Source: Cryptomeria japonica
Lineage: Eukaryota > Streptophyta > Pinopsida > Cupressales > Cupressaceae
Assembly: GCF_030272615.1 (NCBI RefSeq)
Contig: NC_081408.1
Coordinates: forward strand, 312,288,118-312,352,117
DNA length: 64,000 bases
Direction: 5' to 3'
In this document: piece by piece, positions 12,346 through 24,424 of the stretch
Numbering within the stretch: the first letter of the stretch is position 1
How the letters are laid out: each line of letters begins with the position of its first letter
Translations under genes and position numbers: made by a program
Notes under the pieces: model-generated
Database searches by the model: none
The model's input: the letters and a program-made list of their open reading frames with translations, nothing else
What the model was told of the DNA's origin: nothing

Positions 12346-14439
12346 TGTAACGCCCCACTATGAGACCCAAAGGACTCAAACAAATTAAACAATAATAAAA
12401 TGCGAATAATTTTTTGTATAAATTAAATCACACAAATGCAAAGAGTAACATGATATAACAAGATAAAGATAAGATTAACACGAACTAACTAGCAAGAGTC
12501 CTCAAGGCCCCACAACAATGTTACTCGAGCTTAACATAACATACTATAACACAAGAGGAAATTCTACAGCAAGATAACTCTGTCTGATACATGGATCATG
12601 ATACATAATACATTGCCATGAGAATATACATAAGATCATCATTTTCATTACAAGGTATCCATAAGGATATAATCTCCATGAGTACAACAATGGAGTGAAT
12701 ACATAAATTTGGTACATAATGAAGATCTTCAATCTCCTCACGAGCCATCCCGATCATGATGCAAGATGATCCAAAACCCAATGGGTGCGAAAAGCACTCC
12801 AACCAACTATATGTTACCATAAGGTCCACCCCCCATGCTAGAAGGTATCAACCAGACCCAAGAGATGAAAGGAAGAACAAGGTGATAAAAGGACTCACAC
12901 GAGACTCACAAGGTTACAATCACAAGAAACCCACACAAGTACAAAAACCAACTTTCAAAGTCCTGAGCAATCCATGGAAGGATAAAAAAAACATAAGTTA
13001 CCACTAGGTATGAAATAGGGAAGAGTGTCATCACTAGGTTGTCATGATTTACCCTCGTAGGTCTTCACTAGGTCTCGATCCCCATCCTGGGTTACCCTGG
13101 TGACCTCTCCCAAGCCCCAGCCCCCATACCAACACTAGTGGACCACACCAACCTTTCAAAAGGAAAAGATTGGTGAAAGCCATTCCAGACCCTTCTCTAC
13201 TTACCTCAGCCCTAGACAAGCACCTGAGCATAAGGGAGGCAATAAAATTTAATCTTTATTAATGTGAACTAACTACCCACCCAAGTTCATTATTTAGTAT
13301 TTTCACTTGATTACAAAGCTCCCACTAAGTTACCCTAGTGACCACTTTGGGTCCCGGACCCTAATGAAAGCCACTCCCCCTTCATTGCACCTAGGAAAAC
13401 CAAGCAATACCCAAGATCAAACTGGAAATCACAGGATGGTAAAACACCAAAATACCATAGCAAGGCTTGACTCTCTTTCTAGAATAAGATAACATACATG
13501 AAGTATTCAAAGTAGGCTAGGAAAACACCATCCAACATCATAAACATTCAAGACTTGACATTTGTCATCAAAAGAGAAGCATGATTATACAACAAAGGAT
13601 ACATAAACTCCCTCCCCTACCATCTAGAATACAAATACATAAAACAACATATCCAAGTATCCAACTATGATAGACAAGATCCATATGCAAATACAAGGAC
13701 TCATAACGCCAATCGTAAGAAGGTCCAAACATAATAAAACACCAAAGGGGCCATAATACCATCTTTACATCAATTAATACAACTTAACATTAAATTAAAT
13801 AACCCAAAATCTATAACTTTATAACTCATTTTATTCCCAATAATATGCTCCATAAAACTGACATTTCATTATTCAGTCATTTATGATAACATAGTACATT
13901 ATTGCAAGTTGACTATCATGATTTTGATCAGCAACAACTAAAGGAAAGAATCCAGAGTTCAAATGATAAAGTATACAAATAAATAATCCTAACCGAACTT
14001 AACCACAAGAGTGATTAAATTACATGAAATAACATATGTTTATATCTAAAAACATTTACTTTTCTCGAAAATATACCTAGTTTCCGAATATGTCTATGTT
14101 TGACAAAATACATATATTTATATTACGCAAAACATAACTCCATTTCCAAATCTATTAATATTAATCTAATTATATCTAATTTAACCTTTTTATAACTATC
14201 TAACTATATTTATCCAAAAAACACCCTTTTATCAAAATTACTATCTTATAAAAAAAAAACTATATTTTTCCAATTTAGAAATCTATATATGTATTTGTCT
14301 TCTTATTTAACCAACATCAATACACATGAACCCACATTAAAATTCAAAATGGATAATAACATTTGCCAAGTTAATTTGTTTTTTTTTAAATGATTTAGCA
14401 ATTGTTTAAAAAATTTATTTGCAGAACAAGTGTCGAGTG
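12346..14439. other. unrecognised repeat interior, starts TGTAACGCCCC
   Basis: A third TGTAAYGCCCC start lies at 12346. No coding domain is seen up to 14439. Around 13080..13400 two diverged copies of a roughly 250-bp segment occur in tandem (GTTACCCTGGTGACC at about 13091 and GTTACCCTAGTGACC at about 13328, each followed by GAAAGCCA). It is probably part of a non-autonomous LTR element or LTR. The exact class is not resolved. Confidence 0.35.
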
Positions 14440-14640
14440 GAGATTACCATTGTGGGGGTGTGGGTGCTCACAGTGGGTGGGGTTGGGGGGGTGCTCCCTC
14501 CACCGTGGGTGCCACGGTGGGTGGGGGTTCTCCCTCCACCGTGGGTGCCATGGTGGGTGGGGGTTCCCACCACTGTGGGTGTCCACGATGGATGGGGAAA
14601 TACCCCACCGCCGTGGGAGCCCGTGGCTCCCCAAATCAAC
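14440..14640 (+). repeat. G-rich minisatellite with about 36-bp period
   Basis: The phrase TCCACCGTGGGTGCCA-GGTGGGTGGGGGTTC is repeated two to three times with degenerate flanking copies. G runs of 3-7 are close together (for example GTGGGTGGGGTTGGGGGGG at 14476), so intramolecular G-quadruplexes on the plus strand are plausible. CCACCGTGG is also self-complementary. It is strikingly GC-rich in an AT-rich setting. The ORFs across it in several frames are artefacts of the repeat. Confidence 0.8.
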
Positions 14641-14739
14641 AAAAACAGGCACCCAAATAAAGAAATTAAAATCACAGAATACTCGCAGACAAAGAAAAAA
14701 ATCGTGAATAACATTTTGTGAATAATTGTAAATATACAA

Positions 14740-14741
<2 letters not shown>

Positions 14742-14777
<36 letters not shown>

Positions 14778-14963
14778 CTATATATGTACATGTATATATA
14801 CATATATATACATATATGTACATATACATATATATATGTATATATATATATGTATGTATATATGTATATACATATATACATATGTATATATATATATATG
14901 TATATACATATATGTATACATATATACATATGTATATACATATGTATATATGTATACATATAT

Positions 14964-14994
<31 letters not shown>

Positions 14995-15328
14995 TACATA
15001 TATGTATATATGTATATATATATATACATGTATATATATATGTATATACATACATGTATATATATACATATGTATATATATACATATGTATATATATACA
15101 TATGTATGTATATATGTATATATATGTGTATATATACATATGTATATATATACATGTATGTATATACATATATATATATATATACATGTATATGTATATA
15201 CATATATATATACATGTATATATATATATGTATACAGATATATATATACATATGTATATACATATATGTATACATATATATATATCTATATATGTGCATA
15301 TATGTATATATATGTATATATATATCTG

Positions 15329-15363
<35 letters not shown>

Positions 15364-15527
15364 GTGTGTGTGTGTACATATATGTATATATACATATATA
15401 TGTATATATATGTATATATACATATATATGTATATATACATATATGTACACACACACATATATATATATATATATGTGTGTGTACATATATGTATATATA
15501 CATATATATACATATATGTATATATAA

Positions 15528-15559
<32 letters not shown>

Positions 15560-15604
15560 ATATGTATATGTATGTACATATACACACACACACACACATA
15601 TATC
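14742..15604. repeat. 860-bp compound (TG)n/(TA)n/(CA)n alternating microsatellite
   Basis: Nearly all of the interval is alternating pyrimidine-purine: (TG)n at 14742, TATATACATATATG-type phrases, a central (TA)n and (CA)n at the right end. It is close to self-complementary as a whole, beginning with TG and ending with CA repeats. Long ORFs in all frames are composition artefacts. Known tendencies of such DNA are Z-DNA, cruciforms and replication slippage. Confidence 0.95.
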
Positions 15605-16572
15605 AAACAAACTGATAGGGATACACAAAAAATTACCTTGGAAGATTTTTTTTTAACTTTTCAAAATCATAAATCCAATGCACAAATTCACCAAAAATAA
15701 GATCTAATCCCCAAATTTTAAAAGAAATTTTAGATCATACAAGAATTAAAAAACAAGATCACATTTGAATCTCTCCCAGAAATCAATTAAACCTGGAATC
15801 ATCATTTGGAAAAAAAAACATAAATCCCTATTGATTTCAAAACAAAAATTCCAAATTTCTTTCAAAAACCTCAAATGAAATGCTCAAGGAAAAAAGAGAT
15901 CAAATTTCTCACCTCCAATGCTATTCTAGAACAATACAGTAATAGAACAAAATCCCCAAAATGAAATCCATAGCTTCACCAAATCTAGCCAACAAGATCC
16001 AGAAAGCTCCAAGAAAGAAACTTCCAACTCCTTTTCTTGAATTTTTTTTCCCAATTTCTTTCTTTCCAATCTGATTTTTTCCAATATTCATTTCAAAACC
16101 CATTCCCAAAAAATATTCATGCACACCAAAAGTCTTCATGGCAAGAGCCTCCCATATTTTCCCAAAAAGCAAATATAATAATTTTGGGAAATGTAACTCC
16201 CCAATGCATGAGAGAACTTTTTTTTTTAATTAATTTTGCTCATTAATTACTTTTGTAACTTCCCCTCATGCAAATATAATTTGAAAATAATTAAATAGAA
16301 ATTACTTTTTAATAGATTATTTTATGAGCATAAATAAAATACCAAATAATCATTTTCAAAATAGCTAAATAAGTTAAACCTTCTAATTCCACAAACTAAA
16401 TTAATATATTGATGCAATAATTTTTAATTTTATTAATTAATTAATCCTTAATATTTAATCACCTTTAAAATATTAATATTAATACTTCCTTGCTAATAAA
16501 ACATTAACTAAACACAAGGGTAAGGGACTGAGACTAACAATGTGAAAAGCCAACAGGACTAACATAAATATG
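15605..16572. other. non-coding repeat interior
   Basis: No gene is seen. Two short related phrases, TGTAACTCCCCAATGCATGAG at 16192 (last base beyond the match omitted) and TGTAACTTCCCCTCATGCA at about 16254, echo the TGTAAYGCCCC motif that begins the surrounding repeats. They suggest old truncated copies. An 83-codon minus frame at 15921..16172 is not supported by any domain. Confidence 0.35.
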
Positions 16573-16683
16573 ACCAACAAACAATGAATAAGGGTACCTG
16601 GCAGGAAACTCGTTCCATAGGAACGATGGTTATGACTAAGGTCTGACTGATATCTCTAGTTTCCACTTTACCATTGGGTTGGA
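16573..16683 (-). repeat. inverted partner of the copy-A end
   Basis: On the minus strand this reads ACCCAATGGTAAAGTGGAAA, then ATATCAGTC-GA. This is the same sequence as plus-strand 12238..12345. The two arms face each other about 4.2 kb apart and enclose the minisatellite and the alternating microsatellite. Confidence 0.55.
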
Positions 16684-16686
16684 GAG

Positions 16687-17520
16687 TGTAATGCCCCTCT
16701 CTGACCTGGTTGGTGCGGTACCCGTGATAGGTTCATTGAGGCCCTTGAAGGATGTTCAGGATTTCGATTAGGACGTTAGACATTATGAGGGCTCATGTTA
16801 TCTATTGGTTGCATGAATGATGGTGTAGAGTTTCCCCTTGAGCAGATCCTTGTTTCATTTTTGACAGACTTTATCGGATTTCCTATTTTTGTATGATGGA
16901 TATGATTAGACATGTATGATGTTTAGATTGATTATGGGTTCTCACATTGCTCAAATGATGATGCTGGATGACAGACATTACATGATTTCATGATATTTGA
17001 TTTTCTAGACTTTGCTCATGAGTAGTTATGATTTTATGTGATTATGATTTGGTATGTGGATTATGATATGATTGATGCATAGATGGTTAACGACAGTATC
17101 TTGTTATCATGTGCTTGATAGAATTTATGGATTATGCTTTATTATGAAATAGATTTACTAACCCCAATTTGATTTACATATCACGCGATGCTTCATGAGT
17201 TGTGTGTGTGTCTTCTATATGGATACTGTTTGACTGTCTGTGTGGGGGAAATCAACACCACATCACTCATTGCGAGCGAGATGTGTCATTGTGAAATCCC
17301 TCCACTTGTCTGCTATGTATGGATACATGTATATGTATATGTATATATATGCACATGTATCATTTGTGGTTGCAGGTTTGCAGGTACTAAGGCATTTATT
17401 CCTCTCAGGCAACCGGGTGCGAGCTCCCCTGGCTTAACAGGTGCGAGCATGCCTCTTCCCAATGGGATATATGGTCAGAGATTTCATTATCCCCTACTCA
17501 CACACTAGGTCTGGTTGGCC
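16687..17520 (+). repeat. dispersed repeat copy B, beginning TGTAATGCCCC
   Basis: Same start and ordered landmarks as 11819..12345, including TTGCAGGTACTAA and GAGCATGCCTCTTCCCAATG near its end. It is longer than copy A. It has no coding content. LTR origin is likely but not proven, because no target duplication could be paired. Confidence 0.45.
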
Positions 17521-18093
17521 ACTAGTATTGTCATCGGCCTTGGCAAGTTTCGCCATTTTGTCATGTCATCTCGGTATGTGAGTATGTTGTATGGTGAGTT
17601 GTGCGTTTGATTATGTTTACTCAGATTTCCTTAATAATGTCTACCTTGATTTATTTAATAATGAGTATTTTGATTTACTAATATTCGATATTTGCATAAT
17701 CCTTCATTACCTTGTTATTTGTGCTTTGAGTTTAATTTAATGTTATTTTGAATTATTGCGATTTAGCGGTTTTTTATTGTGGCAACTAATAACTATTTGA
17801 ATTATTTCGCCCAAGTACTTACTTGATTTTGGAAATAATTAATATATTTTAAATAATAAAGTAATAAGGGTGAATAGTGGATAATTCCCTCTTTTATATT
17901 TGTTCTTATATTTATTTTTATATCTACTCCTATATTCGCTTTTATATTATTATTTAACGGTTGCATGTTATATTACGTCTCCAATTTGAAATAATGAAAA
18001 AAAATAAGCTCATATATGTTTTATGGTTTTTTTTTTTAGAGGAATTCCCTTCAAATGATATTGGGGAAAAACAATTTCAGTAATAAGAATAAT
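17521..18093. other. AT-rich DNA left of the nested stack
   Basis: No gene is seen. It contains degenerate TTTATATT-type repeats (17890..17960) and a T run at about 18030. The last bases before the copia target duplication read TAATAAGAAT. Confidence 0.5.
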
Positions 18094-18098
18094 AATAA
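18094..18098. other. target-site duplication AATAA of the copia element (left copy)
   Basis: AATAA directly precedes the left LTR. The same 5 bp follow the right LTR at 60575..60579. This pairing fixes the outer limits of the whole stack. Confidence 0.8.
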
Positions 18099-18475
18099 TG
18101 TTAGGACTTGGAGGCAACTGAGAGGGGGGGTGGGGGGGTGGGCGTGGGGCGGTGAATCAGTTGTCTATTTATTTCAACCCAAATATAACTTAATCAAACT
18201 TGATACTTAATATTGGTAAACCAAAATTAATGTTGGTTGATAGATTAGTAGTTAATATTAATACCGGTGAAACTCAATGCATAGAACAGAAAGAGAAACA
18301 ACATCCACAACACATAACATAGAGATTTGTACGTGGAAACCCTGTAAGGGGAAAAACCACAGTGGGAAACCTTACCCACAATCAGATGATACTACTACAG
18401 ATAGTATGTGTATACAAATGGGGTCTACACATGTAGAAAAGCCAAGTGCCTAGAGCTCATTGCTCAAACACAAAA

Positions 18476-20126
18476 TGATACAGAGCATCATGGACCCTCC
18501 CACGATTACATTGCAACTTATCATTCTTTCTTCTTCAAAAACTCAACTCTTCTTGTTTCACCTTCCTTCACTAGGCTTCACCTCACCAACTTGTTCCAAC
18601 ACTTCCTAGGGTCTCAACATAACCTATTCCACTTTAACCAATAGGCTTCACTCACCCTATCAACTAGTTCTCTCTCAAACCCTTACCCGTGTCCCTAAAT
18701 AGGTCAATCCCTAGTAGCCCTGTTCAACAAGTATTCTGACATTTACTCAAAATAATTTGAAAACAATTAAAAAATAAATTGCATATCTGGATACCCTTTT
18801 GGAATTTACCTAACATATGTTAAAATAAACTATGGTTCTTTTGGAGGAAATACTCAGACCAGCACCCTGCTACACACCAACTAGGCCCAATTAGCCCTCT
18901 TTTCCAAAGAAAGTACCAACAAATGATATGAAAACAACACAAAACCCAAAAAAAGTCTTGAAAAATGTTCCAAAACCGTATATTTTCTAGGTTTCAAGAC
19001 AATACACAATCATTTGATAGGTTAGATACTGAACCCCCCTTTTTAGGCCTAAACAACTAGGGCCTCCTTGTTCAAACCCCAAAACTCACTTCCAGATCTT
19101 GAAACTTGGTATTAACCATTAATTTACCATCCCCTAACACTGTTTCACATAAAAACACTGCCTCCTTAAGGTAGATCTTTTGTTGCTATACTCATGCCTC
19201 CATTTTCATGCTTTTCTTCACTCAATCTCTTACCCTAGGGTATCAACACTTCATCTCCATGTTATTCCCTGCACATGTAAGGTTATAGAGACATATAATA
19301 CAATATTTGTGACCCATTCCATAATAAACATCAACCACATAAAGTGGAACGGGTCACATTTGCATTGTGACTCTCAAAACTTCCCAAAAACAATCACCTA
19401 CAGCAGATTTTAGGACAACAAATAGAAGTATATCAGATTTGAATATAAAACCTTCAATAACAGTATCAAATGATATTAAAAACACTCCTCTACATTGCCA
19501 AATCCATTTCCAATAAAAAATGAAGCAAAGAATAAGAGTTTCAAACCAATAAAGTGCAGATTTTAGACCAAAATTGCAAGGAAAACTTTGTATTTTTATT
19601 GCCAAACCCCAAATTCTTACAATGCCAAGAAAATCCGACCCTCTACCTCTCATTTTGGATCATAAAAAACATATTTAAACCTCTTACCTTCATGGAAACT
19701 GAAAACCAACTCTTAACCACCCATACAACCACTTTTGGGTGTTTACAACTTTAATTTATTGTCAAATTGACACTTTTAGTTGTCAATTGACAAGTTTCTA
19801 AGTTTTTTGCATATTGACACTTTCTAATCAAATTTATTACATTAATATGGTCACACAAGACCTTATGAAACTTAAAATTCTCATTAAAAACTTATTCTAC
19901 CCATTGGACCCCATTACATTACTCATTTTGACATTATTTGGCCAACATGGCAATTTTGACAACTTATTACAAAATGAATCATTACATGAGTTTGATGACT
20001 CCAAATGGAATTATTATCCGTGTTTAAAATATCAAATGGTCATTTTAACCTCATAGAATTAATTATCTCATAAATCTTCATTATGGCCTCATGGTGGCCA
20101 ATCTTGTCTTGGGTGCTCCTGCACCA
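18476..20126 (-). repeat. 3' LTR of the short non-autonomous element
   Basis: In plus reading it starts TGATACAGAGCATC and ends GTGCTCCTGCACCA. The pair at 21694..23345 has the same length within one base and only scattered substitutions. Confidence 0.9.
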
Positions 20127-20988
20127 TACTCCCCGCCTCAAAAGTTTCCAAGTCTCTTGGAAATGGTGTACCTGTAAAACAAACAAACATAAAACCTACA
20201 CCATCTTGCCCTTTTAGTGTTCTCATCTTCACCTTGGGTTTGTATTTATCATTCTCTTGACTTCCCATCCATTCTTTATCTCTTGTACCCCTCATTGTTG
20301 CTTTTTCCTCTTGAATCTTATCCTCCATGCTCTGATTTGGCTGCTCCCATCTGCTCTCTATCTGACCTACATCTCCACATATGCCAAAACATCTGATACT
20401 CTAACTCTTTCCCTTCATCTTCACTCTTGGTTTCCTATTCATTAGCAAAATCAACAAAATCAAGAAGCAATAGCATGCCCCTTCCACCATCTGACTTCTA
20501 CCAACATCCATCATCTTCACCATGTTTGGAATCTTTGTCACAATAGCATACATCTACAAAAAAGTCAGACTTACCACCCAAAGACAACTCATAGTCTTAT
20601 CATCAACATATTTCATCTCTATGCTAGGAGAACTCACACTTTCTCTAGCCTTCTCATGGCCCATCATCATCTTATCAACTAACTCAACTTCCTTTACCAA
20701 CTCATTCCTCATCTCATGTCATTCCTCTTGGCATACGAACTCTCTATCCAACTTCAAGGCTATATCATTAGCCTCACAATTCACTATCATAGGGGTACTT
20801 TGTTGCACTATACCATTTACTCCATTCAAGGGACATTCCATTGTCCCAATCAAAATCACTTTTGCATACTCAAGCCCTTCAAGACTTGAACCCTTGTTGT
20901 TATCACCAGCATCTCTATCATCTACCTCTTTATCAACTCTTTGAACCTCTTTGTCATTGGGTTCATCTTCCCCCTCACAAAATAATTG

Positions 20989-21618
20989 CTACTCTTTCTC
21001 AAGGATTGCTTCCTTGTTCTCCTTCACCTCATACCTTCTCTTTGCATCTTCTTCCTGTAACTTAGACTCTACGTTGTCTTCTTCAAGCCTAGAAGTGGCT
21101 TCTATCTCTGTCTTTTTTTTATCCTTATGTTCCTCATGCCTTAGGAACTCTCTTCTTGCAATCAACATTATCCTTGACATTCCCCATGCTGCCTTGTCAT
21201 CCTGCAATGATGTCATCACAAACTTTTTCCCATCCTTGTTAATAACATATGCATTTTCTCTACCATCATGTAGGGCTTTAACAACAAATTTCCATACTCT
21301 ACCCAAGATCATATGACAATCAATAAAAGACATAATATCACATAGAATAGTATCATAATATGAACCAATGCTAAAAGAAACATATTCTTTCTCTTTAACA
21401 TCAACCCATTGATCATTGCTTACCCCATATGCTTTGTAAGGTGACTCAAGAGGTGTCCTTGGCAAGTTCAACTTCTAAACCATCTCTACTAAGACTATAT
21501 TTTCAAAAGAACTACTGCTAACAACAACCTTGCATACCTTACCCTTGCATTTCCATTGTGTCCGGAATATAGAGTGCCCCTGAGCATACCTTGCCCTCAT
21601 TTCTTCATCTTCTTCCAT
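20989..21618 (-). pseudogene. Ty3/gypsy protease-derived ORF (210 codons, one stop)
   Basis: An ATG at 21618, about 60 bp after the PBS, opens a frame with CKGKVCKVVV, SFENIVLVEMV, VSFSIGSYYDTILCDIM, LGRVWKF and HDGRENAYVINKDGKKF. This is the order of the aspartic protease region of Ty3/gypsy polyproteins of chromovirus style. The catalytic Asp-Ser-Gly position reads Ser-Ser-Ser, so proteolysis is unlikely. One TAG (21475..21477) interrupts. The C-terminal third is charged and probably coiled (REFLRHEEHKDKKKTEIEAT onward). No RT or integrase follows. It is the only coding part of its element. Confidence 0.7.
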
Positions 21619-21678
21619 GATTGTTTCCTCTTTTATTTCTCAGTCTTCAATATACAATCTGCAAGGACCTACTACCTA

Positions 21679-21690
21679 GCTCTGATACCA
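21679..21690 (-). other. primer-binding site, initiator tRNA-Met type
   Basis: Minus strand TGGTATCAGAGC, three bases inside the LTR start at 21694. This is the standard plant PBS complementary to initiator tRNA-Met, and it sets the element's orientation. Confidence 0.9.
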
Positions 21691-21693
21691 CTA

Positions 21694-23345
21694 TGATGCA
21701 GAGCATCATGGACCCTCCCACAATTACATTGCAACTTATCATTCTTTCTTCTTCAAAAACTCAACTCTTCTTGTTTCACCTTCCTTCACTAGGCTTCACC
21801 TCACCAACTTGTTCCAACACTTCCTAGGGTCTCAAAATAACCTATTCCACTTTAATCAATAGGCTTCACTCACCCTATCAACTGGTTCTCTCTCAAACCC
21901 TTACCTGGGTTCCTAAATAGGCCAATCCCTAGTAGCCCTATTCAGTGAGTATTCTGACATTTACTCAAAATAATTTGAAAACACTTGACAAATAAATTTC
22001 ATATATGGATACCCTTTTGGAAGTTACCTAACATATGTTAACATCAACTATGGCTCTTTTGGACGAAATACTCAGACCAGCACCCTGCTACACACCAACT
22101 AGGCCCAATTAGCCCTCTTTTCCAAAGAAGGTACCAACAAACGATATGAAAACAACACAAAACCCAAAAAAAGTCTTGAAAAATGTTCCAAAACCATATA
22201 TTTTCTAGGTTTCAAGACAATACACAATCATTTGATAGGTTAGATACTAAACCCCCCTTTTTAGACCTAAACAACTAGGGCCCCCTTGTTCAAACCCCAA
22301 AACTCACTTCCATATCTTGAAACTTTGTATTCACCATTAATTTACCATCCCCTAACACTATTTCACATAAAAACACCACCTCCTTAAGGTAGATCTTTTG
22401 CTGCTATACTCATGCCTCCATTTTCATGCTTTTCTTCACTCAATCTCTTACCCTAGGGTATCAACACTTCATCTCCATGTTATTCCTTGAACATGTAAGG
22501 TTATAGAAACATATAATACAATATTCCTAACCCATTCCACAAGAAACAACAACCACATAAAGTGGAATGGTTCACATTTGCATTGTGACTCTCAAAACTT
22601 CCCAAAAACAATCACCTACATCAGATTTTAGGACAACAAACAGAAGTATATCAGATTTGAATATAAAACCTTCAATAATAGTATCAAATGATATTAAAAA
22701 CACTCCTCTACATTTCCAAATCCATTTCCAATAAAAAATGAAGCAAAGAATAAGAGTTTCAAACCAATAAAGTGCAGATTTTAGACCAAAATTGCAAGGA
22801 AAACTTTGTATTTTTATTGCCAAACCCCAAATTCTTACAATGCCAAAAAAATATGACCCTCTACCTCTCATTTTGGATCATAACAAACATATTTAAACCT
22901 TTTCCCTTCATGGAAAAATAAAAACCAACTCTTAACCACCCATACAACCACTTTTGGGTGTTTACAACTTTAATTTATTGTCAAATTGACACTTTTAGTT
23001 GTCAATTGACAAGTTTCTAAGCTTTTTGCATATTGACACTTTCTAATCAACTTTATTACATTAATATGGTCACACAATACCTTATGAAACTTAAAATTCT
23101 CATTAAAAACTTATTCTACCCATTGGACCCCATTACATTACTCATTTTGACATTATTTGGCCAACATGGCAATTTTGACAACTTATTACAAAATGAATCA
23201 TTACATGAGTTTGATGACTCCAAATGGAATTATTATCCATGTTTAAAATATCAAATGGTCATTTTAACCTCATAGAATTAATTATCTCATAAATCTTCAT
23301 TATGGCCTCATGGTGGCCAATCTTGTCTTGGGTGCTCATGCACCA
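21694..23345 (-). repeat. 5' LTR of the short non-autonomous element
   Basis: Plus reading starts TGATGCAGAGCATC and ends GTGCTCATGCACCA. It is followed immediately by the CAAAA duplication and the resumed copia LTR. Confidence 0.9.
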
Positions 23346-24058
23346 CAAAATAGGAGTCCCACTTACTACAATTGGATGGTTAAATCCAATGATAATGTAT
23401 TGCTCAAAATAGCATCTTCAATGCTAGATTCAGTACCGGTAAGCTCTGATAATCACCTTCAAACCTTCCTTGAACCTTCTTTATGGTTTTCTCATGTGAT
23501 CTTCAATATTCGCACATACTATAACCTTGTTTATAATATTCTGCTTCTACTCATACAATATGTCATCTCACAAATGAGACCTTACATATATACCAAAGCC
23601 TAAGACCAAATGTGTAGGTCGGCTTACCAAGAATATTACAATTAAATCAATTACAAATAAGTCAAGATGTGATGCATCATGTCGGCTCAATACATTTACA
23701 ACAATATCCAATTAATTAATCATCTCCATAACGTGTTGTGCTGATGTGGAATAGATAATGCATGTCAGTCCATAACCTAGACCAATTTGTTGGTATCAAC
23801 AAATATGTCAACCCGATTAGACTAATAACCAAAATACCAAAACCAAGTGTCCAAACCATGTCTTTGACATAACCAAGTGATCTCCAGATGATAACAAGTC
23901 ATCCTTAGTGTCGGTAAACAATATACTGGTGATTGTGCATAAGTCACTGAACATGTCGGTGAACATAATGTGTCGGTTCAAAATAACCAAAGATCTCCAG
24001 AAGGATAAGTGTTGACATCAATGACAAAACTAATGCAACACATCCATAATACCAACCA

Positions 24059-24073
24059 TCTCCCCCTTTGGCA
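24059..24073 (-). other. polypurine tract of the copia element
   Basis: Minus strand TGCCAAAGGGGGAGA abuts the 3' LTR, which starts TGGTTGG. It primes plus-strand DNA synthesis in this class of element. Confidence 0.8.
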
Positions 24074-24424
24074 TTGATGGCAACACAAGATGGAAAAATA
24101 TCGAAGTGCCAAAACAGAATGCCAAAAACCAGAAACCAACAATCTCCAGAATAGATCAAAAAAAAAATGCAGAGAGTATATATCTCTCTTCCAAGGATAA
24201 TGTTTTTCCATAGACATCTCTCCCCCTTTAACATCAAATGCCAAAGCAATATAAATACCAGATACAACCAATTCATAGAACCAATTAAAATAACCAATTG
24301 TTATAACCAACTACTCCCCTTGAGAAGTAGCTCTCCTCCATCAAAGACGGAAAAAAAAGTTTCTCTGTTAATTTTGTCGGTTTGATGCCAATCATCAACT
24401 TGTCTAAGTCTCTACCGGTGAGGG

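Larger units (their letters stand above)
18476..23345 (-). mobile_element. short non-autonomous LTR retrotransposon inside the copia 3' LTR
   Basis: Flanked by CAAAA at 18471..18475 and 23346..23350. The two LTRs are 1,651 and 1,652 bp, and the interior is only 1,567 bp. Orientation is minus, set by the initiator-Met PBS next to the right LTR and a purine-rich tract (AGGCGGGGAGTA) next to the left LTR. The interior codes only for a protease-like ORF, so it must rely on other elements for reverse transcription and integration. The LTRs are very similar, so this insertion is among the younger ones here. Confidence 0.9.
18099..24058 (-). repeat. copia 3' LTR, split by another element
   Basis: The LTR parts are 18099..18475 and 23351..24058, about 1,085 bp in total. 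They match 47159..48221 closely (for example the block CTGATAATCACCTTCAAACC and the CATCCATAATACCAAC end). Near its left edge this copy carries an extra G-rich segment (18123..18153) that is absent from the other LTR. Confidence 0.9.

Noticed and set aside
14395-15700. Several ORFs of 220-320 codons in all frames
   Set aside because: They are Tyr/Ile/Val/Cys-His strings from the TA/TG microsatellite, with no codon structure. Artefacts of composition.
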